This document shows positions 1-6,013 of a DNA stretch of 6,935 bases, one piece after another. Under the pieces are notes generated by a model. It saw only the letters and a list, made by a program, of their open reading frames with translations, ran no database searches and was not told where the DNA came from. The first letter of the stretch is position 1; every line of letters starts with the position of its first letter. The DNA lies in the NCBI GenBank assembly GCA_013214885.1, contig JABSRS010000179.1, forward strand, positions 1-6,935, read 5' to 3'. The translations under genes were made by a program, and so were the position numbers. Source of the DNA: Gammaproteobacteria bacterium (GTDB taxonomy: Bacteria > Pseudomonadota > Gammaproteobacteria > Enterobacterales > Psychrobiaceae).

Positions 1-2
1 CC

Positions 3-956
3 GTAGATCATCAGCCAAATCATACAATGCCAGGCGTTGAATTGTCGGCATTAATTAACACTATTCATGTACTGCCTTGGAATGAAAAAAAGGTTTTCTT
101 AACACTAAATATGGCAGCTAAAAGTGCTCCATTCGATAGTAAAAATAATAGCCAGTCAGAAGTGGACGGCTGGTTTATATTGAGTGAACTTGGTGGTGAT
201 ACTTTACGTGTCGGCTATATGGCCGTGGCTGATCCTGCATCAAAAATTTCACTTTATAGCAGCCGTAAGTCGCTCTTAAAGTTTAAAAATCGTTCTAAAA
301 CCAAGGGTTATGCCAAAGGGTTCACTTTAGCCAGTGTTAGCGATACTGAAAGTGAGACCGCTTCAACTATCGAAAGCCTTGGTTGGAGAAGCACCTCATT
401 ATTCGGGGCACCAGCTATCGAGTTTGCAATTACGACTAAGGGGGCTTGGACATCACTTAGTGCTTATCGCGCAATATTACGGATCGATAATGACAGCGAT
501 GGCAGTTTTGACCATACGTTGTATTTGCATGATTATGGAAACTTAGGTCAAAAGACTGGCACCGTTACTAGTCAAAAACAGCCTAGTTCAACGCCTAATG
601 GCATTTGGACATTAGCTGATGCAGACTATGATTATAATGACCGTTCCGCATCTGGTGTATGGATCCGTGATGTTAATGCCTTCGGACCAGGCTATCCTAA
701 TATCGGTTTCTTGGCACCTGGCGATAATGACTTCGATTATCAGCTAACGATGGTAAACCTTAGTACTGGCGAGGCGGATACGATCAGTGGCACAATCGAT
801 TTGACCCAAGAAATTACAGTCGATGTACCTAACTTTGTGCTTGATAGCAGGGAAAAAGTTAGGATCAATATCACTTCAGATGTTGAAGGTCGTATGCTTT
901 GGACATTCCAGTCAAATCAAACGGAGCGACAGACTACTATTGTCGATATTGATTAA
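3..956 (+). CDS. C-terminal part of a probable secreted protein, possibly an S8 (subtilisin-like) peptidase C-terminal region; 5' end outside window
   Basis: The reading frame is open from the first bases of the window, so 317 residues of a longer protein are visible; the ATG at 27 has no convincing Shine-Dalgarno and is probably internal. No catalytic motif is present. The visible part looks like beta-rich extracellular domains: a segment with 'GWFILSE' and 'VGYMAVADPAS', then a stretch around 'LRIDNDSDGSFDHTLY'. The D-N-D-S-D-G loop (486-512) has the DxDxDG spacing of calcium-binding loops. A second acidic patch, 'DADYDYNDR', follows, and the end is a sandwich-like 'FDYQLTMVNLSTGEADTISG'. 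This arrangement recalls the C-terminal extensions of secreted S8 peptidases of marine gammaproteobacteria, but that is memory-based resemblance; another adhesin or exoenzyme tail is possible. The gene ends at a strong terminator and is convergent with the transporter gene. Confidence 0.6.
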   Translation, partial: VDHQPNHTMPGVELSALINTIHVLPWNEKKVFLTLNMAAKSAPFDSKNNSQSEVDGWFILSELGGDTLRVGYMAVADPASKISLYSSRKSLLKFKNRSKTKGYAKGFTLASVSDTESETASTIESLGWRSTSLFGAPAIEFAITTKGAWTSLSAYRAILRIDNDSDGSFDHTLYLHDYGNLGQKTGTVTSQKQPSSTPNGIWTLADADYDYNDRSASGVWIRDVNAFGPGYPNIGFLAPGDNDFDYQLTMVNLSTGEADTISGTIDLTQEITVDVPNFVLDSREKVRINITSDVEGRMLWTFQSNQTERQTTIVDID

Positions 957-972
957 CTAGATCTAGATAAGT

Positions 973-998
973 AAAAGTCTCCTACGGGAGACTTTTTT
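973..998. terminator. Rho-independent terminator, probably bidirectional
   Basis: A perfect 7-bp stem, AGTCTCC (976-982) with GGAGACT (987-993), encloses a TACG loop closed by C-G. This is a UNCG-class tetraloop, known to be unusually stable. A run of T follows (993-998) and A residues precede (973-976), so the hairpin can end transcription in both directions. It lies 16 nt after the stop of the left gene and just beyond the stop of the convergent transporter gene at 1010, as expected for a shared terminator. Confidence 0.93.
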
Positions 999-1009
999 AT
1001 TGGGAAGTA

Positions 1010-1636
1010 TTAAGTTTGTTTGACTAGTGCTTGTTGTTTTTCTGCAATGCCTTGTCTAAGGATTTGCCATGCTGATGATAAAAACAATGAGGCTAGGATC
1101 AACGCAACAATAAGGTCTGACCAAGCACTGTCAGTTATCCATACCCCAGAGGCTGCAACTAACACTATTAGGTTGCCAATTGCATCGTTTCTACTACACA
1201 ACCAGACTGAGCGAACATTGGCATCACCATCTTTATAATTTCGTAACAGAAAAACACTGATCACATTGGCAGTGAATGCTGCTATCGCAATGGTACCCAT
1301 CGTCATCGCGTCGGGAGAGTTAGTAACAAATACTCGATAAATAGTTGAGCCTGTAACCCAAGTCGCCATAATCAATAAGCTGAACCCTTTAGCAATGGCG
1401 ACATTACTTCTCATGGTTAGTGACTTACCGATCACCCATAAACTTAAGCCATAGGTCAGAGTGTCCCCAAGAAAATCCAAAGCATCAGCTTGAAGTGCTT
1501 GTGACTGCGCACCAATGCCAGCAGACATTTCGACCACAAACATCAAGGCATTAATCGCAATGATCCAATACAAAATGCGTTTGTAATTGTTACTCATGCC
1601 ATCAAAATTTTTATTGTGATTACAGCAGGCTGCCAT
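1010..1636 (-). CDS. Short CDF-type cation efflux transporter without C-terminal cytoplasmic domain
   Basis: This 208-residue membrane protein resembles the transmembrane half of cation diffusion facilitators, which export Zn, Co, Cd or similar divalent ions across the inner membrane in exchange for protons. Six hydrophobic segments are visible, near residues 21-43, 46-70, 80-103, 111-132, 149-168 and 171-192. TM2 carries Asp54 and Asp58 in a DxxxD pattern matching the CDF intramembrane site. TM5 carries Asp151 in 'CSRNDAIGN', but the partner position four residues earlier is Cys147, not the usual His or Asp. The roughly 90-residue C-terminal metal-sensing domain of YiiP/ZitB-like proteins is absent. 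The N-terminus is metal-ligand rich (MAACCNHN). The start is supported by an AGAGGA ribosome site (1643-1648) six bases upstream. Transcription should come from the MerR-type promoter in the divergent intergenic region. The exact metal is unknown. Confidence 0.88.
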   Translation of the reverse strand: MAACCNHNKNFDGMSNNYKRILYWIIAINALMFVVEMSAGIGAQSQALQADALDFLGDTLTYGLSLWVIGKSLTMRSNVAIAKGFSLLIMATWVTGSTIYRVFVTNSPDAMTMGTIAIAAFTANVISVFLLRNYKDGDANVRSVWLCSRNDAIGNLIVLVAASGVWITDSAWSDLIVALILASLFLSSAWQILRQGIAEKQQALVKQT

Positions 1637-1671
1637 ATTTAGTCCTCTTGATAATGTAAAAGAATAAGCCC

Positions 1672-1702
1672 ATGATAAAAGCTCTAGTAACTAGAGCTAC
1701 AA
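1672..1702 (-). promoter_or_regulatory. MerR-type promoter of the CDF gene with 19-bp spacer
   Basis: On the minus strand a -35 element TTGTAG (1697-1702) and a -10 element TATCAT (1672-1677) are separated by exactly 19 bp (1678-1696). Sigma-70 promoters normally use about 17 bp. The stretched 19-20 bp spacer is the hallmark of promoters that MerR-family activators untwist when metal is bound. Transcription would start near 1665 and give a leader of about 30 nt before the ATG at 1636. Confidence 0.88.
1680..1698. promoter_or_regulatory. MerR-family operator (perfect 8-3-8 inverted repeat)
   Basis: AGCTCTAG (1680-1687) and CTAGAGCT (1691-1698) form a perfect dyad around TAA. It occupies the spacer between the -35 and -10 of the CDF promoter and slightly overlaps the -35, exactly where MerR-family dimers bind. 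It is the likely target of the divergently encoded regulator, and its place between the two genes also allows autoregulation of that regulator. Confidence 0.88.
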
Positions 1703-1736
1703 GCTTTATTTTTAATTAGCACTGAGAAACTTGATT

Positions 1737-2138
1737 ATGAAGATATATACTATCGGTCAGTTATCTAAACTAACCAACTGCAAGGTGTCGACAATTCGAT
1801 ATTACGAAACCATCGATTTGTTGTTACCAGCCAACCGAAGTTTAGGTAATCAACGACGTTATAATCATGAGCATTTAGAGCGATTACGTTTTATACGTCA
1901 TTGTCGCGATCTGGGCTTTAATATTGACGAGATAAAACAACTTACCCATCTCCAAACGTGCGTAAAGCATTCTCCGCACGAAGCGCATAGTATTGCGCAG
2001 CAACACTTGGTCGATGTTCGGAAAAAGATTAAACAGTTGCAAGCTCTGGAGCAAGAATTAGCCATCATGGTTAGCTGCTGTCGGCAAGGTGATCCTGTGC
2101 ATTGCGAAGTGTTGAGCGCGTTAAATGATACGGTCTAA
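1737..2138 (+). CDS. MerR-family metal-responsive transcriptional activator (ZntR/CadR/PbrR type)
   Basis: This 133-residue regulator has an N-terminal winged helix-turn-helix, residues 2-70 (MKIYTIGQLSKLTNCKVSTI... RYYE... GNQRRY), a dimerisation helix at about 80-112, and a C-terminal metal loop. Candidate thiolate ligands are Cys75 at the start of the helix, Cys114-Cys115 and Cys123 with adjacent His122. This is the layout of E. coli ZntR (C79, C114, C115, H119, C124), which supports sensing of Zn, Cd or Pb rather than Cu or Hg. ATG 1737 is preferred over an in-frame TTG six bases upstream. ATG gives the canonical family N-terminus and a weak GAG ribosome site (1724-1726) at workable distance, whereas the TTG would leave only four bases. 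The gene is divergent from the CDF exporter and should activate it through the dyad at 1680-1698. Confidence 0.92.
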   Translation: MKIYTIGQLSKLTNCKVSTIRYYETIDLLLPANRSLGNQRRYNHEHLERLRFIRHCRDLGFNIDEIKQLTHLQTCVKHSPHEAHSIAQQHLVDVRKKIKQLQALEQELAIMVSCCRQGDPVHCEVLSALNDTV

Positions 2139-2210
2139 AAGTATATTTTATCAATCTTTCACTTATCACAAATGTTAAAGCCAATAATATTACTTAATAA
2201 AATTAATCGC

Positions 2211-2813
2211 TTAAACGGAGAAATGAATTCGAGGCCATTGTTTATTATCTTGATCGACGAACACGCTAATTTTTATTTTAGCGGCGTAAGGAATATCAAT
2301 GCGACTGAGATGACTGTTATCTTGCGACATGTTTAATATTTGATGGATTAGCTGCCTGATCACCCCGCCATGGCTGATGATTAAAACATGTTTGCCCGAA
2401 TAATCGTGGAGTAGCTGCTGCCATGCTTGCGCGATTCTTCGGTCAAAGTTAATTAATGATTCGCCCTGCGGCGGGGTATGGTGCCATGGGTTTTGCCAAT
2501 ATTGGCTGATTTCGGTTGGGTATTGTTGCCACAAAGTTGCATATGGCACACCATCCCAATCACCAAAATCAATTTCTCGCCATTGCTCACTTAAGCTTAA
2601 TGGTTTGCCCGTTTTCTGACTTAAGGTGGTGGCAAAATCGGCGCAACGACATAAGGTTGAGCTAATGATTTTCACATACTGATCGCTAGTAGGGATCGCC
2701 TGATTCATTTGCTCCCAACCGAGTGGGGTTAAAGCAACATCGATCGAGCCACGCATGCAGTCGCCACCTTCAGGTTCACCGTGGCGCAATAACTCGATGG
2801 TTGTGGTGGTCAT
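2211..2813 (-). CDS. cobC: Histidine phosphatase of cobalamin synthesis (alpha-ribazole phosphatase / adenosylcobalamin phosphatase)
   Basis: This 200-residue protein belongs to the histidine phosphatase (phosphoglycerate mutase-like) superfamily. The N-terminal LLRHGE motif provides the phosphorylated His11 with Arg10. Arg56 in '[11 protein letters not shown]', Glu80 in '[10 protein letters not shown]' and His148 in 'VLIISHGGV' complete the usual active-site set. The family includes glycolytic mutases and regulatory phosphatases. The location as last gene of a cobU-cobQ unit is what points to CobC, which removes phosphate from alpha-ribazole 5'-phosphate or adenosylcobalamin 5'-phosphate in nucleotide-loop assembly. 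The start overlaps the cobQ stop (ATGA) and has an AAGGA site (2820-2824) six bases upstream, so translation is probably coupled. No clear terminator is seen after the gene. Confidence 0.88.
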   Translation of the reverse strand: MTTTTIELLRHGEPEGGDCMRGSIDVALTPLGWEQMNQAIPTSDQYVKIISSTLCRCADFATTLSQKTGKPLSLSEQWREIDFGDWDGVPYATLWQQYPTEISQYWQNPWHHTPPQGESLINFDRRIAQAWQQLLHDYSGKHVLIISHGGVIRQLIHQILNMSQDNSHLSRIDIPYAAKIKISVFVDQDNKQWPRIHFSV

Positions 2814-4285
2814 TGTTGTTCCTTAAAATCCAGTTCTGGCCATAGTTTATTGAGGTCTAACGACGCTTCAACCGCGTCGGCTATCTGATTTATCCCAAGT
2901 TCACGTAATGCCGAAAAATCGATACCTTGGGCGTTAGACAAGCCAGCCCATTGCAAAATAGCTTGGCAACTGGCACTGCTCTCAAAAATACCATGAACAT
3001 AACTGCCAAATACCAAATTATCACTACTAATCGCCCCGTCAGGACCACTTGCTAGCTTGATTGGTGCGCTCGAGCAGGCTGTCGTGGCGCCAGCGTGAAT
3101 TTCATAGCCAGTTAATTCGCAGGATGATTGATTTGGTAGCAGCAGCGTCCCTTTAACCTGACGTAATTGTTTCGAGGGTTTTAGCTCTGTGTCTACATCT
3201 AGATAGCCTAAACCTTGGCTAGTACCAGCTTGACCCTCGATCCCTAACTGATCGGCAATGTTATTGCCAAGCATCTGATAGCCACCACAAATCCCCATCA
3301 CTTTACCGCCAAAGCGGAGATGACGAGCAATTTGTTGTTCCCAACCTTGTTGACGCAGGAACTCGAGATCGCGGCGCACACTTTTCGAGCCAGGTAAAAT
3401 AATCAGATCGGCTGATGGTAGTGGCTGGCCCTTGCCGACAAAAATCAAATCAACATCGGGATGCATCCGCAAGGGATCAAAATCGGTGTGGTTACTAATG
3501 CGTGATAACACTGGCACTACGACTTTAAACCGTTTGCCTTCGCCCTTTTGTTGCTCAACATTGATTGCATCTTCCGCCTCAAGCATTAAACCGTGAATGT
3601 AAGGGATCACCCCAATCACTGGCTTGCCAGTTTTTTGTTCGAGCCAATCTAATCCTGGTTCTAATAATTTAATATCACCGCGAAAACGATTAATCACAAA
3701 ACCAACCACCCGTTGCTGTTCCGAAGGGGACAGCAGTTCCAAGGTGCCATAGAGATGAGCGAAAACGCCACCGCGATCAATATCGGCAACAATAATCACT
3801 GGAATATCGGCGCGCTCGGCAAAGCCCATATTGGCAATGTCATGCTCGCGCAGGTTTATTTCGGCAGGGCTGCCCGCACCCTCAATGATGATAGTTTGAT
3901 ATTGCTGTTGTAAGCGCTCAAAGGATGCCATGACATCGGTTATTAGTCGCAGTTTATACTGGTGATATGCCACGGCGTCCATGTCTTGCAGTGCCTTGCC
4001 ATGAACAATAACTTGAGCACCGGTATCACTGTTTGGCTTGAGTAAAACAGGGTTCATATCGGTAGTTGGTTCAATATTGCAAGCATAAGCTTGAACCGCT
4101 TGAGCGCGACCAATTTCACCACCATCGGCAGTGACAGCACTGTTAAGTGCCATATTTTGTGGTTTAAACGGGGCGACTTTGATGTTGCGACGGGCTAATA
4201 CGCGGCATAAAGCGGCAACTAATACCGTTTTACCAGCATCGGAGGTGGTTCCTTGAACCATCAACGCTTGGGCAGTTGATTGCAT
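2810..4285 (-). CDS. cobQ: Cobyric acid synthase (adenosylcobyrinic acid a,c-diamide amidase, glutamine-hydrolysing)
   Basis: CobQ/CbiP uses ATP and glutamine to amidate the b, d, e and g side chains of adenosylcobyrinic acid a,c-diamide, giving adenosylcobyric acid. The 491-residue protein has the expected two-domain structure. An N-terminal dethiobiotin-synthetase-like ATPase carries the P-loop 'GTTSDAGKT' (residues 12-20) followed by '[11 protein letters not shown]'. A C-terminal triad-type glutamine amidotransferase has the nucleophile Cys333 in '[12 protein letters not shown]', a conserved 'YEIHAG' around His397, and '[10 protein letters not shown]' with the likely catalytic His432. An upstream in-frame ATG at 4336 would add 17 residues that lie inside cobU. 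ATG 4285 is preferred because it starts the canonical '[15 protein letters not shown]' region, has a weak AGAG site (4292-4295), and begins 1 nt after the cobU stop. Confidence 0.96.
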   Translation of the reverse strand: MQSTAQALMVQGTTSDAGKTVLVAALCRVLARRNIKVAPFKPQNMALNSAVTADGGEIGRAQAVQAYACNIEPTTDMNPVLLKPNSDTGAQVIVHGKALQDMDAVAYHQYKLRLITDVMASFERLQQQYQTIIIEGAGSPAEINLREHDIANMGFAERADIPVIIVADIDRGGVFAHLYGTLELLSPSEQQRVVGFVINRFRGDIKLLEPGLDWLEQKTGKPVIGVIPYIHGLMLEAEDAINVEQQKGEGKRFKVVVPVLSRISNHTDFDPLRMHPDVDLIFVGKGQPLPSADLIILPGSKSVRRDLEFLRQQGWEQQIARHLRFGGKVMGICGGYQMLGNNIADQLGIEGQAGTSQGLGYLDVDTELKPSKQLRQVKGTLLLPNQSSCELTGYEIHAGATTACSSAPIKLASGPDGAISSDNLVFGSYVHGIFESSASCQAILQWAGLSNAQGIDFSALRELGINQIADAVEASLDLNKLWPELDFKEQQ

Positions 4286-4286
4286 A

Positions 4287-4823
4287 CTAATCTCTCGTTG
4301 GTTGCTTGAGTACTTGCGGCAGTCCTGCAATGACAAAGGTTACTTTATCGGCTTGTTGGGCCAATTCCTGATGGAGCCAACCTGCCTCGTCAACAAAATG
4401 TCGTGAGACTTCGCCCATAGGAATAATACCTAAGCCCACTTCATTCGATACTAGTAATACTTGCCCTTGAGCTTGCGACAAAGCGTCGAACAAGTTCGCT
4501 TTAGCGGTTTGCCAATCGATGTCGTGCTCGCCAAATAAACAGTTGGTGAGCCATAGGGTTAAGCAATCGATAATCAAGCAACTGTCTGCAGTGCTATGAG
4601 TTTTAATGACTTGCGCGAGGGCTAACGGTTCTTCAATTAGTTGCCAATGGCTAGGGCGTTGCTGTTGGTGATGTTTTATCCGCCGTGCCATTTCGTCGTC
4701 GAGACTGGTGGCGGTAGCGATATATGTTACGCTTAAGCCTGAGTTTTTAGCGCATTGCTCGGCAAAACCGCTCTTGCCAGAACGGGCACCGCCCAGTATT
4801 AGTTCGATCGATCGATTGGTCAT
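4287..4823 (-). CDS. cobU: Bifunctional adenosylcobinamide kinase / adenosylcobinamide-phosphate guanylyltransferase
   Basis: CobU (CobP) phosphorylates adenosylcobinamide and transfers GMP to it, producing AdoCbi-GDP for joining with alpha-ribazole by CobS. The 178-residue protein has the family length. The P-loop 'GGARSGKS' is at residues 11-18. '[19 protein letters not shown]' follows; by alignment with Salmonella CobU, where His46 is guanylylated, His52 (the second His of the pair) is the expected site. A Walker B-like '[12 protein letters not shown]' and the characteristic '[10 protein letters not shown]' complete the set. The start is decided by the ribosome site: GGAG (4829-4832) is five bases before ATG 4823, while the in-frame GTG at 4829 directly abuts that site and cannot use it. 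This is the first gene of the unit. Confidence 0.96.
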   Translation of the reverse strand: MTNRSIELILGGARSGKSGFAEQCAKNSGLSVTYIATATSLDDEMARRIKHHQQQRPSHWQLIEEPLALAQVIKTHSTADSCLIIDCLTLWLTNCLFGEHDIDWQTAKANLFDALSQAQGQVLLVSNEVGLGIIPMGEVSRHFVDEAGWLHQELAQQADKVTFVIAGLPQVLKQPTRD

Positions 4824-4845
4824 AATCACTCCAAGTTAAAGAGTG

Positions 4846-4851
4846 ATAATA
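4846..4851 (-). promoter_or_regulatory. Candidate -10 element for the cobU-cobQ-cobC operon
   Basis: TATTAT on the minus strand matches the sigma-70 -10 consensus at five of six positions. No good -35 is seen at 16-18 bp upstream. If used, transcription would begin near 4838 and leave a leader of only about 15 nt, too short for a cobalamin riboswitch. Confidence 0.35.
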
Positions 4852-4890
4852 CCCTTGTTCGACTGGAAAATCATTGAGTTGGTTAGATCA

Positions 4891-5037
4891 TTAACTTTCA
4901 ACTTTAGCAATCAAGGCATCGATGTAGTTGGCGCTAAAGCTAATAAATGTCTTGTTCATTTGATAAGTTTCGTCGATCAATAGCTTGAAGTTAGGGTTAA
5001 AAGTGCACGATAATCTATTGGGAGCGATAAACAGATG
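4891..5037 (-). pseudogene. Possible relic or small ORF of unknown family upstream of cobU
   Basis: A minus-strand frame of 48 codons is open from just after a TAG (5038-5040) to TAA (4891-4893). The translation looks protein-like (for example 'NFKLLIDETYQMNKTF' then 'ISFSANYIDALIAKVES') rather than random, with an amphipathic C-terminal helix. The only ATG in it, at 4959, would give a 22-residue peptide without a ribosome site; a TTG at 4980 also lacks one. It may therefore be the tail of a decayed gene, a missed small gene, or chance. I do not recognise the family. It lies between divergent genes and ends 68 nt before the cobU start. Confidence 0.3.
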
Positions 5038-5049
5038 CTAAAATCTATC

Positions 5050-5088
5050 GGCTAGCTCCGTTTTTATAGATGATAAAAATCAATAGCC
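5050..5088. repeat. Nested inverted repeat (stem-loop) in intergenic region
   Basis: An outer pair GGCTA (5050-5054) with TAGCC (5084-5088) encloses an inner 7-bp pair TTTTTAT (5061-5067) with ATAAAAA (5073-5079) and a 5-nt AGATG loop. A competing pair, GGAGC (5021-5025) with GCTCC (5055-5059), followed by GTTTTTAT, could form instead and would look like a weak plus-strand terminator. Both pairings are seen directly in the sequence; any function is unknown. Confidence 0.4.
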
Positions 5089-5098
5089 TATGAAGTTT

Positions 5099-5127
5099 TT
5101 GTTTAAAACAGTAACAATTTGTAGCAT
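5099..5127 (+). promoter_or_regulatory. Weak candidate sigma-70 promoter for the AIM24 gene
   Basis: TTGTTT (5099-5104) and TAGCAT (5122-5127) are separated by 17 bp and lie about 80 nt before the start codon. Matches to consensus are only three and four of six, so in this AT-rich stretch the call is tentative. Confidence 0.25.
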
Positions 5128-5204
5128 TTAAATTAACCCCAGCAATTGAAAAAACAACCCAGCTCGTTAACACTCAAACTATTGACTAAATCGGAGTAAC
5201 AACA

Positions 5205-5993
5205 ATGAAGTGCCATGAAATAGATTATGAAATTATCGGAAACTCGATGCAGATGGTTGAGATTGAACTTGATCCGCAAGAAACGGTGATCGCCGAAGCG
5301 GGTGTGATGAACTACATGGAACAAGGGATCGAGTATGAGGCCAAGATGGGTGATGGCTCAGAAGTCGAACAAGGTTTCATGAGCAAGCTGTTTAGTGCTG
5401 GCAAACGAATGGTTACCGGTGAGTCGCTTTTTATGACCCATTTTACTAATCACGGTGATGCTAAGCAACGAGTTGCTTTTGCATCACCTTTTCCTGGATC
5501 GATAATCGCCGTTGATATGGCTAAAATTGGTGGTGAAATTACCTGTCAAAAAGACAGTTTCTTGTGCGCTGCCTTGGGGACTAAAATAGATATCGCGTTT
5601 AACCGAAAATTAGGCTCTGGATTTTTTGGTGGTGAAGGGTTTATTCTTCAGCATTTGAAGGGTGACGGCATGGCCTTTATTCATGCGGGTGGTACGGTAA
5701 TTGAGAAAGACCTCAACGGCGCAACACTCCGATTAGATACTGGTTGTTTGGTCGCGTTCACCTCGGGAATTGATTATGATATCGCGATGGTTAAAGGACT
5801 TAAAAGTATGTTTTTCGGTGGTGAAGGGCTCTTTATGGCGACATTATCTGGTCATGGTAAAGTATGGATCCAAAGTTTACCGTTCTCACGTCTGGCTGAC
5901 CGTATCATAAGCCATGCACCACGCTCAGGCGGTAGTCGCCAAGGTGAAGGTTCAATATTAGGTGGCATTGGTGACCTGATTGATGGTGATTAA
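5205..5993 (+). CDS. AIM24 family protein (TIGR00266 / DUF124)
   Basis: This 262-residue protein without signal peptide or membrane segment matches the bacterial AIM24/TIGR00266 family, a beta-rich fold with no established enzymatic role. The name comes from a yeast mitochondrial protein needed for cristae and MICOS integrity. Family signatures visible are '[21 protein letters not shown]' (residues 31-51), '[10 protein letters not shown]' (73-82) and two copies of FFGGEG (140-145 and 203-208), each followed by a 'GDG'/'GHG' turn, which suggests an internal repeat of the fold. The C-terminus is a glycine-rich tail. The start has a GGAG site (5193-5196) eight bases upstream. The next gene begins 20 nt after the stop, so the two are likely co-transcribed. 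Confidence 0.93.
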   Translation: MKCHEIDYEIIGNSMQMVEIELDPQETVIAEAGVMNYMEQGIEYEAKMGDGSEVEQGFMSKLFSAGKRMVTGESLFMTHFTNHGDAKQRVAFASPFPGSIIAVDMAKIGGEITCQKDSFLCAALGTKIDIAFNRKLGSGFFGGEGFILQHLKGDGMAFIHAGGTVIEKDLNGATLRLDTGCLVAFTSGIDYDIAMVKGLKSMFFGGEGLFMATLSGHGKVWIQSLPFSRLADRIISHAPRSGGSRQGEGSILGGIGDLIDGD

Positions 5994-6013
5994 ATTTAAT
6001 TAGAGATATTGCA

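Larger units (their letters stand above)
4824..5204. other. Intergenic region between divergent cobU and AIM24 genes
   Basis: This 381-bp stretch separates two divergent transcription units and must hold both promoters. It contains a coding-like minus-strand frame in its cobU-proximal half (4891-5037), nested inverted repeats in the middle (5021-5088), and an AT-rich leader before the AIM24 gene. I looked for a cobalamin riboswitch reading toward cobU and saw neither the B12 box (GCCACTG) nor the other conserved core. No tRNA or mobile-element end is visible. Confidence 0.6.

Noticed and set aside
334..546. 70-codon plus-strand open frame
   Set aside because: It lies wholly inside the longer exoprotein frame and its translation is low-complexity without family resemblance.
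1020..1238. 72-codon plus-strand frame antisense to the CDF gene
   Set aside because: The opposite strand encodes a clear membrane transporter with promoter and ribosome site; this is a shadow.
1731..1736. TTG start for the MerR regulator
   Set aside because: The ATG at 1737 gives the canonical N-terminus and better ribosome-site spacing.
2139..2210. Possible terminator between the convergent MerR and cobC genes
   Set aside because: The 72 bp are AT-rich, but I could not find a stem with a following T run on either strand.
3713..3913. 66-codon plus-strand frame antisense to cobQ
   Set aside because: It is a shadow of a well-conserved CobQ region and lacks a ribosome site of its own.
4286..4336. 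Upstream ATG giving CobQ a 17-residue extension
   Set aside because: The extension lies inside cobU and is not part of the family; ATG 4285 directly follows the cobU stop and starts the canonical sequence.
4803..4816. Tandem GATC-rich palindromic run near the cobU start
   Set aside because: It falls within codons for the start of CobU (S-I-E region) and is explained by coding sequence; there is no cluster that would suggest an origin.
5133..5324. 63-codon minus-strand frame overlapping the AIM24 start
   Set aside because: It is antisense to the conserved AIM24 N-terminus, and its translation resembles no protein I know.
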